This document shows positions 35,206 to 44,238 of a DNA stretch of 64,000 bases, piece after piece. The position numbers were made by a program, and so were the translations under genes. Each line of letters opens with the position of its first letter. Position 1 is the stretch's first letter. The notes beneath the pieces were generated by a model. The model was not told the origin of the DNA. It saw only the letters and a program-made list of their open reading frames with translations, and made no database searches. The stretch is from UBA2241 sp963777895 (lineage in GTDB: Bacteria > Actinomycetota > Thermoleophilia > UBA2241), in the NCBI GenBank assembly GCA_963777895.1, contig CAVZSF010000004.1, positions 62,001 through 126,000 on the forward strand, read 5' to 3'.

Positions 35206-36398
35206 TCAGGGCACCAGGAAGGTCCGGCCTCCGTTGAGATACCCCGTGATGCGGTAGCTGTGGCCCTCCTGCAGTTGCTCGTAGGCGTAGTCTCCCGGCT
35301 CCGTACCGGCCTTCATCGGCTGCCCAGTGTAAGGATTGGCTGGCCACACCTGCATCGACTGTCCGACCGCGCCGGTCTGCGACACGTCGGCGGGTGGGGG
35401 AAGATGTTCCCATGCGTTCCCGCGTACTGCAGGACGCCGGCCTGCAGCGCGAGGATCGCGTTGACTACGGCCTGGTCCGAGCCACTCGCCGAGGGACTGG
35501 GTGACGGAGACCCGCTGCCGCTCGGAGTCGGGCTGGGCGAGAGCGAGCTGCTCTCGGTTGGGCTCGGCGAGGGGGATGGCGTTGCGGTCGGCGCCGTCGT
35601 CGGCGCCGCGGACGTGCCCGGCGCCGGGGCGAGCGTCCCGGCCTTGGTCAAGAGCTCCGTGACCCCTGCCAGCGAGAGCTGCAGTTCCTCGGAGTTCGCG
35701 GTGGTCGTCAGCGTGGCGTCCACGGTCTGGCCGTCGACATCCGGGATCTGGAAGGAGATGACGTCGCCGTCGAGCGATGCGGGCAGGGGGCCCTGCTGGC
35801 TGAGCTGTCCGTCGAACCAGGTCACCATCACGCCGTCGCCGTCATCTTCGACGATCACACCTCCGCCCACTGCCGGGTTGCGAGCCCATGTGCCAATGAA
35901 GGCATCCTCGCCTCCCCCAGAGACGAGGACCCACATGAGCGCGATGGCAGCGATGGCGACGACCGCCGCAACGGCGACGATCCAGAGCACGGGACGGGTC
36001 TCCCGGGGCGGCGCGACCACGGCAGTCCTCGAGAGGGGCGCGTAGCCGATGGGCGCAGACGCGACCGGCTGTGCGGCGCCGGCTGCCGCCGGAGGCATCA
36101 GCGCGGTGGCCTCGGCGTCAGCAGCGGCCGGAGGCATCAGTGCGGTGGCCTCGGCGTCGGGCGGGATGACGGCCGTGGGCTGCTCTTCGATGGGAGGCAT
36201 GACGGTGGTGGGCTCCCCGGCGGCTGCGCCGGCGGTCGTAGGCTCCTCGGCAGACGGGACGGCAGCTTCCGGCGCGGCCGTCGCCGGCTCCTCCGGAGCC
36301 GGCCCCTGCCGCGCCGCATCCTCGGGCGCCGCCGCCTTGCGGGCCGGCCGCTTCGCGGCCGGCTTCTTTCGCGGCGGCCGTTTCGGCTTGTCGTCCAT
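35206..36398 (-). CDS. Single-span protein with Ser/Pro linker and pseudopilin-like tail (frame break)
   Basis: About 397 residues. Order: basic KKPAAKRPARKAAAPED, a long Pro/Ala/Thr-rich cytoplasmic stretch, one span (VLWIVAVAAVVAIAAIALMW), an outside beta domain (DAFIGTWARNPAVGGGVIVE to LSLAGVTELLTKAGTL), then a Ser/Pro linker (PTATPSPSPSPTESSSLSPS). Last comes SDQAVVNAILALQAGVLQYA. A missing C in the C5 run near 35397 moves the frame. The corrected end is QVWPANPYTGQPMKAGTEPG and TGYLNGGRTFLVP, matching the terminal motif of the lipoprotein at 29648. ATG 36398 with GGGGGAGG. Unknown function; a cell-surface role is likely. Confidence 0.7.
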
Positions 36399-36412
36399 CA
36401 CTGCCTCCCCCG

Positions 36413-37729
36413 TCAGCCCTGCGGCTGTTCCAGTCGAGTCCAGAGGTCGAAGAACTGCGGACACGTCTTGGCCACGCAATCGGGATCGTCGATGACCACG
36501 CCCGGCGTACGCAGGCCGAGGACGCTCAGGCTCATGGCGATGCGGTGGTCGCCGTGCGGATCGACGCGGCCGCCTGTGGGAACGCCCGGGGTCACCCGCA
36601 GGTAGTCCTCGCCCGCCTCGGTGTGTACGCCGAGGCGGCGCAGGTTGTCCTCCATGGCGGCGATGCGGTCTGACTCCTTGAGCCGCACGTTGCCGATGCC
36701 GGTGATGGTCACGGGAGAGGTCGCGAACGGCGCCAGGGCGGCCAGGGTCATGAAGGTGTCGGATATGTCGCCCATGTCGATGGTCAGGCCGTTGAGGCAG
36801 GGGACGGCGTCGCAGAGCGTGCCGGGAGCCGACAGCGTCGTCCCCTCCGGCGCATCGTGCACGCCGCAGCCCATGGCTTCGAGCGCATCCAGGAAGCGGA
36901 TGTCGCCCTGGAGCGCGTCGTGGCGGCGCAGGCCGGGGATGGTGACGCGTCCGCCGGTGAGCGCGGCCGCCGCGAAGAAATAGGACGCGGTCGAGGCGTC
37001 CGGTTCGATCTGCTCGTCGCGCGGCCGGTAGACGGACGGCTCGACACGGAACCTGGCGGAGCCGTCCCGGGAGGCCACGACACCGAAGCGTTCCATCATG
37101 GCGAGCGTCATGTCGACGTAGGGCTTGCTGACGAGGTCGCGGACGGCGATCTCAAGAGGGCCGCGGGCCAGAGGAGCGACCATGAGCAGCGCCGAGACGA
37201 ACTGGCTCGAGACTGAGCCTGGCAGCTCGAGGAAGCCGCCGGCGAGGCCGCGGCCCTGTAGCTCGAACGGCAGCCGGTCTGCGGCGGCCGGCTCGGTGAC
37301 CGCGCCTTGGGCGCGGAGCGCGTCCAGGAGCGGTCCCATCGGCCGCCGCTTCAGCTGGTCGCCGCCGTCGAAGGCGTAGCGCCCGTCGGAGGCCGCGCAC
37401 AGGGCGGGCAGGAACCTCGCGGCCGTGCCCGCCTCGGCGCACCACACGCTGGCGGCGGCGGCCGGCACGCGCCCGGCTCGTCCTTCGACGAGCCAGGCGT
37501 CGCCGGCCGCCGCCACCGTGAAGCCGAGACTGCGCAGACCGTCGGCGAAGGCGATGGTGTCGTCGGCCACGAGCACGTTTTCGAGCCGGGAGCGTCCATC
37601 GGCCAGGGCCGCCAGCAGAAGGGCGCGATTCGTCAGGCTCTTCGAGCCGGGGACCTGGATGATGAGGTCGGCGCCGATGCGACCCGGCAGGATCTCGCGG
37701 GCGGTCACGGAAGGGCTCCGGGCGGGCAT
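36413..37729 (-). CDS. aroA: 3-Phosphoshikimate 1-carboxyvinyltransferase (EPSP synthase)
   Basis: 438 residues. Joins PEP to shikimate-3-phosphate in aromatic amino acid synthesis. Motifs: IIQVPGSKSLTNRALLLAAL, EAGTAARFLPAL, RRPMGPLLDALRAQGA, SSQFVSALLMVAPL, IEPDASTASYFFAAAALTGG, RLKESDRIAAMEDNLRRLG, DPHGDHRIAMSLSVLGL and the terminal DPDCVAKTCPQFFDLW. The PEP-loop reads EAGTAAR where class I enzymes have NAGTAMR, a type of change often linked with altered glyphosate binding. ATG at 37729. It is 14 bp upstream of the membrane protein start, so the two may be co-transcribed. Confidence 0.96.
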   Translation of the reverse strand: MPARSPSVTAREILPGRIGADLIIQVPGSKSLTNRALLLAALADGRSRLENVLVADDTIAFADGLRSLGFTVAAAGDAWLVEGRAGRVPAAAASVWCAEAGTAARFLPALCAASDGRYAFDGGDQLKRRPMGPLLDALRAQGAVTEPAAADRLPFELQGRGLAGGFLELPGSVSSQFVSALLMVAPLARGPLEIAVRDLVSKPYVDMTLAMMERFGVVASRDGSARFRVEPSVYRPRDEQIEPDASTASYFFAAAALTGGRVTIPGLRRHDALQGDIRFLDALEAMGCGVHDAPEGTTLSAPGTLCDAVPCLNGLTIDMGDISDTFMTLAALAPFATSPVTITGIGNVRLKESDRIAAMEDNLRRLGVHTEAGEDYLRVTPGVPTGGRVDPHGDHRIAMSLSVLGLRTPGVVIDDPDCVAKTCPQFFDLWTRLEQPQG

Positions 37730-37908
37730 CCGCGGGGACGATCAGGAGTGGGCGGCGTCGCGCCCGAGCTCGTCTGCCTGCTCCTGCGGGTCCCGTTCAC
37801 CACGCGCCCCCTGCCATGCTCACGGGGCGCATGATACTAGATGGGGTCCGGCGCGTCGGGAGGGGTCGCCCTTGGGAGGCGCCTTCCGCCGCCCGCCCGG
37901 CGCTTGGA

Positions 37909-38407
37909 CTACCGCCGGCGGCCGAAGTCGACCGTGAACCAGCGCATGCCGCCACCGGTCGCCGTGCCCACACCGATGTCGCGGAAGGCGGCGGTCAGGA
38001 TGACGCGACGATGGCCGTCGCTCTGCATCCAGCGCTGCATCGTGGTGCTTGGAGTAGCCAGGTAGCTTCCGGAGGTGCCGGCGGCGAGGTCCTCGCCGAC
38101 CCGCCAGGAGCTGTAGCCGCTCGAGGTGTAGCCGAAGTGGCGGACGCGCTGTGCGGGCGCTCCAACCGCAGGCGCTCGTGTGGGTGAGCACGTGACGCGT
38201 GGCCATCTCCGCGGAGTGGGAGCGCGCGGCACGCGTAAGGCTCGCCTTGAAATGGACGGCGGCGAGTCCCCTCTTGGTGCGCTCCCTGTTGATCAGGTTG
38301 ATGATCTGCTGCTCGGTGTTGGTGGGCTCGAGCGCCGACGCCGTCGCAGGCAGCAGGATGCCCGCAACAAGGGTCAGCAGGAGAAGGAGGGTGAGGGCCT
38401 TCTTCAT
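37909..38407 (-). CDS. Secreted CAP (SCP/PR-1)-domain protein, one frame break
   Basis: About 165 residues. Signal peptide KKALTLLLLLTLVAGILLPA-TASA, then the CAP start TNTEQQIINLINRERTKRGL and ARSHSAEMATRHVLTHTSAC. After an extra base near 38172 the next frame gives RHFGYTSSGYSSWRVGEDLA, MQRWMQSDGHRRVILTAAFR and DIGVGTATGGGMRWFTVDFG, which includes the CAP2-like HRRVIL and the YbjH-like W-TVDFG end. Bacterial members are extracellular; their activity is largely unknown. ATG 38407 with GGGAGG. It ends in TAG. Confidence 0.85.
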
Positions 38408-38573
38408 GGGCGCCTCCCGGGGGTCGTTTGCCGTGACGCGGCACGCCACGACCGTCCTGGCGTTGGTCCATGAGAGCCGTATGGAGCGGTGCCGGCTCGT
38501 AGCACTGCGGGCGACCCTATAAGAAAAGGAAGTTCGATGACAACCCTGACAACACCTGTCGAGGGGTCGCAAT

Positions 38574-38633
38574 GCGCGAAGACGGCGAGGGGCGGGCGGC
38601 CGTCAGGCCGCCCGCCCCTCGCCGTCTTCGCGC
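38574..38633 (-). terminator. 28-bp perfect stem hairpin, terminator of the cytochrome c gene
   Basis: 38574-38601 pairs with 38606-38633 without mismatch, loop GTCA, starting 11 bp after the cytochrome stop. No T-tract. Confidence 0.8.
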
Positions 38634-38644
38634 TGCCGCCAGGC

Positions 38645-38989
38645 TCAGAGCTGCGTCGTCACGTAGTCAGCCAGCGCCTGGATCTCGTCGCCGCTCAGCT
38701 TGTCGCCGAAGGCGGGCATCTTGTCGCCGCCATTGGTGACTTGCTGGACGACGCGGTCGACGTTGTCCTCGTTACGCAGGTCGGGGCCGAAGCCTCCGCT
38801 GCCGTCCGACCCGTGGCACCCGGCGCAGTTGTCGGCGAAGAGCGCGGCCGCGTCGACGTTGCCGCCTCCGCCGCCGGTGCCTCCTGTGGCCGTCGGCGTG
38901 GTCGTTGTGTTGTCGCTGGACCCGCCGCACGCCGCGACGGTCAGCGCAAGCGCAAGGGCGAGGCCGAGTACCAGCAGGGTTCTCCTCAT
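38645..38989 (-). CDS. Lipid-anchored cytochrome c (class I, single haem)
   Basis: 114 residues. Signal with lipobox VAACGGSS, a Thr/Gly linker, then the haem motif LFADNCAGCHGSDGSGGFGP and the distal Met in GGDKMPAFGDKL. The closing helix is SGDEIQALADYVTTQL. Electron carrier on the outer face of the membrane, like cytochrome c6/c551-type domains. ATG at 38989 with AGGAG. Open frame extending to 39421 upstream is not supported. No oxidase genes adjoin it. Confidence 0.93.
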   Translation of the reverse strand: MRRTLLVLGLALALALTVAACGGSSDNTTTTPTATGGTGGGGGNVDAAALFADNCAGCHGSDGSGGFGPDLRNEDNVDRVVQQVTNGGDKMPAFGDKLSGDEIQALADYVTTQL

Positions 38990-39126
38990 GGACGGCTCCT
39001 TCCGTTCGAGTCGGCCGCAACCTACCCGGAGGACGGGGCTCTTAACCAGACCGTACGCACGTCGAGGACGGCCGCCGGCGAGAGCGCGTGACGCGCTGCT
39101 CACTACGGCCAAGCGGCATCCTGCTC

Positions 39127-40071
39127 TCAGTCGCCGCGCGCGAGCGCTTTCTCGTAGAGCAGGTGGGTCTGCGTGGCTCGCATGCCGCCGCGCTCGTAGA
39201 GCCCGAGAGGATCGTGCTCCGCCTCGGCGTCCACCCCCAGGCCGACCTGGAGCTGACCGCGGGCCTTGAGGGCGACGAAGGTGCGCGAGAGAAGGGCGGC
39301 CCCGATCCCTCTCCGCCGCCACGGCCGTCGCACACCAAGGCCCTTCACCCACCCCAGGTCGCCGTGGTCGTAGGAGATGGCGGCGCCCACCGCTTCGTCG
39401 CCGGCCCACGCGATGAACCACAGCGACTCGTCGAAGTCGGCGTGGCCGAGGAGGCGCTGGCGCCAGCTCTCAAGCGACTCGCTGCTCTGGCGGAAGTGGT
39501 CCTCGAACGCCTCGGTCATGGTCGCCCGCATGACCTCGTCTTCGACGCCGGCGCGGAAGGTCGCGATGCGGATGCCCTCGGGCGGCGCGACGACCGGCAC
39601 GTCGCCGCTCAGGTCGGCCTCCATCCGGAAGACACGGCGCCGCACCGCGTAGCCGTGCCGCTCGAGCAGTTCGCGCTTGCGGCGGTTCACCGCTGGGCAG
39701 AAGAGCTCGAGTCGGATGTCCTGGTAGCCGCGCTCCGTGCCGACGACGACGGCGCGTCGCTCGACGAGACCGGCGAGCCGGTCGCCCAGCGACGCGCCGT
39801 CGTCCCACGATCCCGGGTGCACGAACAGGTCGCCCTCGATCTCGCCCGTCCGCTTCTCGTCGCCGGCCGCGGCGTAGCCGACCAGGCCGGCCGGCCCTTC
39901 CGCAACCCACGCGTCCCGCGACAGCGCGAAGCCGTCGAGCTCCCACTCGTTGCGGATGTCGTCGGCGGTCGTGTCCTCGCGGCCGTGCTCGTCGACGTCG
40001 CAGGCGTTCAGCAGGTCGACGACCTCGGGGAGGTCGCCGACCGTGGCGTGCCTGATGTGAGGATCGTTCAT
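39127..40071 (-). CDS. Tandem GNAT acetyltransferase (MshD-like layout)
   Basis: 314 residues with two GNAT folds. The N-terminal half (IRHATVGDLPEVVDLLNACD to YAVRRRVFRMEADLSG) is degenerate. The C-terminal half (GIRIATFRAGVEDEVMRATM) keeps the acetyl-CoA loop GLGVRRPWRRRGIGAALLSR and GLYERGGM. Double-GNAT layout is that of mycothiol synthase and Eis-like relatives, but no mycothiol gene is near, so the substrate is open. ATG at 40071; no clear ribosome site. Confidence 0.82.
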   Translation of the reverse strand: MNDPHIRHATVGDLPEVVDLLNACDVDEHGREDTTADDIRNEWELDGFALSRDAWVAEGPAGLVGYAAAGDEKRTGEIEGDLFVHPGSWDDGASLGDRLAGLVERRAVVVGTERGYQDIRLELFCPAVNRRKRELLERHGYAVRRRVFRMEADLSGDVPVVAPPEGIRIATFRAGVEDEVMRATMTEAFEDHFRQSSESLESWRQRLLGHADFDESLWFIAWAGDEAVGAAISYDHGDLGWVKGLGVRRPWRRRGIGAALLSRTFVALKARGQLQVGLGVDAEAEHDPLGLYERGGMRATQTHLLYEKALARGD

Positions 40072-40126
40072 GCTCTGGAGCGATGTCGTTCCGGCGGGCG
40101 GCTGGCCGTCGCCGGGCGGGTCCGCG

Positions 40127-40879
40127 TCAGACGCCGGTCGTCGTGCTCTTCACGTACTCGGCGGCCTGCGCATTGACTTCATCCCCGCCCGAGGCCGCTT
40201 TGCCACTGATCGACATGACGAGGTGCCCATCCGCGCCCCGCACCGTGAGCAGCAGATGGGCGTCCTCCAGCGCGCCGCTGACGAAGGCCTTCAGCACCTT
40301 GGCGACCGCTTCATTGGTGTCGTCCTCGTTGGCCGCCTCGAACATCAGCTCGAGCTGGTCGCCCTTGAGGTCGCCCTTGAAAGGCCCGGCCTTGCTGCCC
40401 TGGGTGCTGACGAGCGTGATCTCGAACTTGCCCTCGTTCTTGGCGATGGCGAGGCTGCCGGTCGTGTCGTCGACGGCCTGCCAGTCGCCGATGAACTGAG
40501 TGCCGCCCACGTCTCCGCCGCGGAGCACGAAGAACCAGAGGAGGACGATCACCACCACGGCGACACCGGCCGCTGCCAGGACGAGCTTGGTGAGCGAGGA
40601 AAGACCGCCGGACGAAGGGGGCGCGGCCTGCGGTACCGGCGTGCCGTACGGCGTCATGCCTTCGGGTGTGCTCCCGTACGCCGTGGTGGCGTTGCCGTAG
40701 CCGGCGGCGCCGGGGTCGGCCGCAGCGGCCTGGGCGTAGGGGTTGTAGCCCTCGGTGCCGTAAGCGCTGCCGCCGTCGTCGTCAGGCGCCTGCGCCTTCT
40801 GCGCGACCGGGGCGCCGCAGAACCCGCACGTCCAGATGTCGTCCCGTACCTGTTTGCCGCAGCTGCCGCAGATCGCCAT
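40127..40879 (-). CDS. Zinc-ribbon single-span membrane protein
   Basis: 250 residues. N-terminal zinc ribbon with two CxxC knuckles (MAICGSCGKQVRDDIWTCGF, CGAP), a Tyr/Gly/Pro-rich cytoplasmic linker, one span (LVLAAAGVAVVVIVLLWFFV) and an outside domain of about 120 residues (GGTQFIGDWQAVDDTTGSLA, KNEGKFEITLVSTQG, LTVRGADGHLVMSISG). The outside domain resembles those of the proteins at 35206 and 42400 (each starts F-G-W near the membrane and is beta-rich), suggesting a small paralogous set. ATG 40879 with GGGAGGAG. Confidence 0.75.
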   Translation of the reverse strand: MAICGSCGKQVRDDIWTCGFCGAPVAQKAQAPDDDGGSAYGTEGYNPYAQAAAADPGAAGYGNATTAYGSTPEGMTPYGTPVPQAAPPSSGGLSSLTKLVLAAAGVAVVVIVLLWFFVLRGGDVGGTQFIGDWQAVDDTTGSLAIAKNEGKFEITLVSTQGSKAGPFKGDLKGDQLELMFEAANEDDTNEAVAKVLKAFVSGALEDAHLLLTVRGADGHLVMSISGKAASGGDEVNAQAAEYVKSTTTGV

Positions 40880-40988
40880 GCCTCTCCTCCCAAGCCCTCT
40901 CGAGCATCTGGCCTACGTTTTCGGCAGGAAGGGCCGATTACCTGACGCGGTGGCGAGAGGCGAGGCCGTCGGCAGCCGTGGGCGCGGG

Positions 40989-42290
40989 TCAGAACGTCAG
41001 TGTCTCGAGACGGGCGAAGATGACGTCGCGCCCCGTCCGGTACTGATCGGGGTCCATCGCGGCGTCGACATCCGCCGGGCTCATCACGGCCATCGCCTCA
41101 GCGTTCTGCTTGATGAGCTCCCCGAAGTCGACGCCCTCGCGCCAGGCCTGCATCGCCGAGTCCTGGACGACGCGGTAGGCGTCCTCGCGCAGCATCCCTT
41201 TGTCGACGAGGGCGAGCAGCACGGCGCCGCTGAAGACGAGGCGCTGCGACTGGCCCAGGTTGGCGACCATGCGCTGCTCGTCGACGACCAGGCCGTCCAT
41301 CAGCTTCGTGAACTTCTGCAGCATGTAGTCGAGGAGGATGCACGAGTCGGGAAAGACGATGCGCTCGGCCGAGCTGTGGCTGATGTCGCGCTCGTGCCAG
41401 AGGGCCACGTTCTCCATACCCACGATGGCGTTGCCACGCAGGACGCGAGCGCAGCCCGCCATCCGCTCGCTGAGGATGGGATTGCGCTTGTGCGGCATGG
41501 CCGAGGAGCCCTTCTGGCCCTTGCCGAAGGCCTCCTCGGCCTCCCGCACCTCGGTCCTCTGCAGGTGGCGCACCTCGGTGGCGAACTTCTCGAGGCTGGC
41601 GCCGACGATGGCGAGGCAGCTGAGGAAGGCCGCATGCCGGTCGCGCTGAACGACCTGGTTGGAGATGGGCTCGTACCCGATGCCGAGCTCCGCGCAGACG
41701 AGCTCCTCGACGCGGGGGTCGATGTTGTTGTAGGCGCCGACGGCGCCGCTAACCTTGCCGACCGAGGCCGCTTCGCTCACGCGCCGCAGGCGGTCCAGGT
41801 GACGGCTCACCTCGAAGGCCCACATGCCGAGCTTCATCCCGAAGGTGATGGGCTCGGCATGGATGCCGTGCGTGCGTCCCACCTGGACCGTGTCGCGGAA
41901 CTCGAAGGCACGCCGCTTCAGGAGCGTCCCCAGCTCGATCAGATCGCGCTCGAGGATCGCGCCGGCGCGCTTGATCTGCAGCGCCAGACCGGTGTCGAGC
42001 ATGTCGCTCGAGGTCATCCCGTAGTGGATGTACTTGCTGGACTCGCCGACGTAGTCGGCGACGTTGGTGAGGAAGGCGATGACGTCGTGGTTCGTCGTCT
42101 CTTCGATCTCGGCGACGCGGGCGACGTCGAACGCCGCCTTCGCCTCAATCTCGACGACCGCCTCGTCGGGTACCTTGCCGAGCTTGTTCCACGCCTTGAC
42201 GGCGGCGATCTCGACGTCGAGCCAGGCCTGCATCTTGGCCTGTTCACTCCAGACGGCGCCCATCTCGGGCAGGGTGTAGCGCTCGATCAT
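40989..42290 (-). CDS. purB: Adenylosuccinate lyase
   Basis: 433 residues. Acts twice in purine synthesis, on SAICAR and on adenylosuccinate. Signatures: MIERYTLPEMGAVWSEQAKM at the N-terminus, TNHDVIAFLTNVADYVGESS, IHYGMTSSDMLDTGLALQIK, GRTHGIHAEPITFGMKLGMW and the fumarase-superfamily loop KGSSAMPHKRNPILSERMAG with the catalytic Ser. ATG at 42290 with GGAGG 5 nt upstream. It is not operonic with other pur genes. Confidence 0.97.
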   Translation of the reverse strand: MIERYTLPEMGAVWSEQAKMQAWLDVEIAAVKAWNKLGKVPDEAVVEIEAKAAFDVARVAEIEETTNHDVIAFLTNVADYVGESSKYIHYGMTSSDMLDTGLALQIKRAGAILERDLIELGTLLKRRAFEFRDTVQVGRTHGIHAEPITFGMKLGMWAFEVSRHLDRLRRVSEAASVGKVSGAVGAYNNIDPRVEELVCAELGIGYEPISNQVVQRDRHAAFLSCLAIVGASLEKFATEVRHLQRTEVREAEEAFGKGQKGSSAMPHKRNPILSERMAGCARVLRGNAIVGMENVALWHERDISHSSAERIVFPDSCILLDYMLQKFTKLMDGLVVDEQRMVANLGQSQRLVFSGAVLLALVDKGMLREDAYRVVQDSAMQAWREGVDFGELIKQNAEAMAVMSPADVDAAMDPDQYRTGRDVIFARLETLTF

Positions 42291-42399
42291 GGTGCCCTCC
42301 GTGGCTCGCGAGCGGCCGCCCCATCGACCGCGGGTCGGCGGTGACGCGGCGATTCTCTCACACGATCCCGAGGGGCGGACGTACCGTCAGGTGAGCAGA

Positions 42400-42897
42400 C
42401 TAGTCCGTCACCCTCGTCAGTCGCAGCCGCTGCTCGGGCTGACCGTCACCGGCGTCGTAGTAGGCCCACATCTGGCGCCCGTCGGCCTGGATCTCGAACT
42501 TGACGGTCCACTCACGGCCGCCGGCGCTTCCCGAGGCGTAGAGGCGCCCATCGTCGACGTGGACGTCGGTGGGCGCCTGACCGCCGATCTTGAGGCCCTT
42601 GATGCGGAAGCTGTCGCCGTCGTGCTTGACGACCAGGGTGCTGCTTCCGAGGAGCGCCTGGGAGCCGGCCCACGTCCCCGCGAAGTCCGTGTTTCGGGCG
42701 TTGAGGAAGAAGTACCAGACGGCCACGCCGATGGCCGCGACGACGAGCGAGGCGAGGAGGCGGCGGCGCCGGACGGCGGCCCGGGACGGGCCGCGCCGTC
42801 GCGCCGCCGCCTCGCGCCGGCGCTCACCTGACGGAGCGTCGTCCTGCAGCGACGCGATGTCGTCGCGCAGCGGGCCCAGATCGACACGCTTCGGCAC
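42400..42897 (-). CDS. Single-span membrane protein with small outside beta domain
   Basis: 165 residues from GTG 42897, with GGAG upstream. Charged cytoplasmic part (RVDLGPLRDDIASLQDDAPS, arginine-rich RRREAAARRRGPSR), one span (LLASLVVAAIGVAVWYFFLN) and a C-terminal domain starting TDFAGTWAGSQALLGSSTLV and ending EQRLRLTRVTD. Similar layout to the proteins at 40127 and 35206. It follows ridA by 7 bp. Function unknown; ends in TAG. Confidence 0.65.
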   Translation of the reverse strand: MPKRVDLGPLRDDIASLQDDAPSGERRREAAARRRGPSRAAVRRRRLLASLVVAAIGVAVWYFFLNARNTDFAGTWAGSQALLGSSTLVVKHDGDSFRIKGLKIGGQAPTDVHVDDGRLYASGSAGGREWTVKFEIQADGRQMWAYYDAGDGQPEQRLRLTRVTD

Positions 42898-42904
42898 GCC
42901 GCTC

Positions 42905-43285
42905 CTAGCCCCGCAGGGCGATTGCCTCGATCTCGACCTTGACGTCCTTGGGGAGACGGGAGACCTGTACCGTCGAGCGGGCCGGGTACGGCGCGGTGAA
43001 GGACTCGGCATAGACCTCGTTGACCGCGCCGAAGTCCTCCATGTCGGTCAGGAAGATGGTCGTCTTGACCACCGCGTCGAGGCCGAGGCCGGCCTCCGCG
43101 AGCTGGGCCTTCAGGCCCGCGAGCGCGCGGCGGGCCTGCTCGGCCGCCGTCGCGCCCACCACGTTGCCCTCGGCATCAAGCGCGATCTGGCCCGAGACGA
43201 AGACGAAGTCGCCGACGGCGAGCGCCGGTGAGTACGGTCCAACGGCCGGCGCCCCGCCGGCTGCCGCGAGTGTGGTCTTCTTCAT
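42905..43285 (-). CDS. ridA: RidA-family enamine/imine deaminase
   Basis: 126 residues, the family's normal size. VGPYSPALAVGDFVFVSGQI, EQARRALAGLKAQLAEAGL, VVKTTIFLTDMEDFGAVNEV and PARSTVQVSRLPKDVKVEIE, with the conserved Arg in the PARSTV loop that contacts the carboxylate. It hydrolyses reactive enamines made by PLP dehydratases. ATG at 43285. The 243 bp before the next gene hold no element I can support. Confidence 0.94.
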   Translation of the reverse strand: MKKTTLAAAGGAPAVGPYSPALAVGDFVFVSGQIALDAEGNVVGATAAEQARRALAGLKAQLAEAGLGLDAVVKTTIFLTDMEDFGAVNEVYAESFTAPYPARSTVQVSRLPKDVKVEIEAIALRG

Positions 43286-43528
43286 CGCTCTCCTTTTCGG
43301 GTCGGCATCTGCCCCTAGCCGGCCCCTCGTACGCCGTCGTTCATCACAGGGTAACGGAAAAGCCACGTCGGAGGGCAGGGAGGGGGCGACCGCCGCGCCG
43401 CGCCAGGCTCGCGGGGCGCGCGCCGCGCCCGGCTCCCGACATCTTGCATCCTGCGCTGATCGTCCCCGGCAGTCCCCTTGGTGTGTCGGGTTGTGTGTTG
43501 CGGGTGATGCGGGTGAGTCAGGCGCGGC

Positions 43529-43753
43529 TCAGGCCAGCAGCGCGCGCACCGCGACGTAAAGCAGCAGCAGCGCGATCACGAGGACGGCGACGTAGACGAA
43601 GGTCGAGACCGTTCGCGGATTGGGAGGACGCCGGTCGGGCCGACGCTGGTCGGCCGGACGCCGCTCGGCAGGACGGCGGTCGGGATGACCTTGGTCATCA
43701 GGACGCCGCTCGGGAGGAGACGGGTCAGTTGGATGTCCGTCGAACGGCGGCAT
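43529..43753 (-). CDS. Small tail-anchored protein with RRP repeats
   Basis: 74 residues. A Pro/Arg/Asp-rich front with imperfect repeats of about 7 residues (ERRPDDQ, DRRPAER, RPADQRR, DRRPPNP) and one C-terminal span (STFVYVAVLVIALLLLYVAV). ATG at 43753, 34 bp after purE ends, so it is probably in the purD-purE transcript. Unknown function. Confidence 0.55.
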   Translation of the reverse strand: MPPFDGHPTDPSPPERRPDDQGHPDRRPAERRPADQRRPDRRPPNPRTVSTFVYVAVLVIALLLLYVAVRALLA

Positions 43754-43787
43754 CGGGTCCTCGCTCAGGGTCAGGTCCCCGGACGGC

Positions 43788-44237
43788 TCAGACGTCCAGG
43801 ATCTTCGCCGCCAGGATCGCCGCATTGCGCGCCCCGTTGATGGCCACGCACGCGACGGGGACGCCGGGCGGCATCTGCACGATGCTGAGCAGCGAATCGA
43901 GGCCACCCAAATCGCTGGTCTTGATCGGCACGCCGATCACCGGGAGGTGGGTGTAGGCGGCGATCACGCCGGGGAGGGCGGCCGCCTTGCCGGCGCCGGC
44001 GATGATCACCTTGATGCCGCGTGCCTGCGCCGTCCTGGCGTAGTCGGCCACCTTGTCCGGCGTCCTGTGTGCGGAGAGGACGTTCACCTCGTACGCGATG
44101 CGACGCTCGTCCAGCTCCTTGCAGGCCGCGTCCATCACATCGCGGTCGGACTCGCTTCCCATCACGATGCCCACGAGCGTGGGCGACATCTGGATGCTCT
44201 GCAGAAGGGCCTCGACCTCGGTCTTGACCTCGTCCAC
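43788..44237 (-). CDS. purE: N5-carboxyaminoimidazole ribonucleotide mutase
   Basis: 149 residues. Class I PurE, moving the carboxyl group from N5-CAIR to CAIR. VGIVMGSESDRDVMDAACKE, YEVNVLSAHRTPDKVADYAR, VIIAGAGKAAALPGVIAAYT and LPVIGVPIKTSDLGGLDSLL with active-site Ser and His. GTG at 44237, one base after the purD stop; the first 17 residues precede the usual start and may be extra. The PurK partner is not in the window. Confidence 0.95.
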   Translation of the reverse strand: MDEVKTEVEALLQSIQMSPTLVGIVMGSESDRDVMDAACKELDERRIAYEVNVLSAHRTPDKVADYARTAQARGIKVIIAGAGKAAALPGVIAAYTHLPVIGVPIKTSDLGGLDSLLSIVQMPPGVPVACVAINGARNAAILAAKILDV

Positions 44238-44238
44238 G

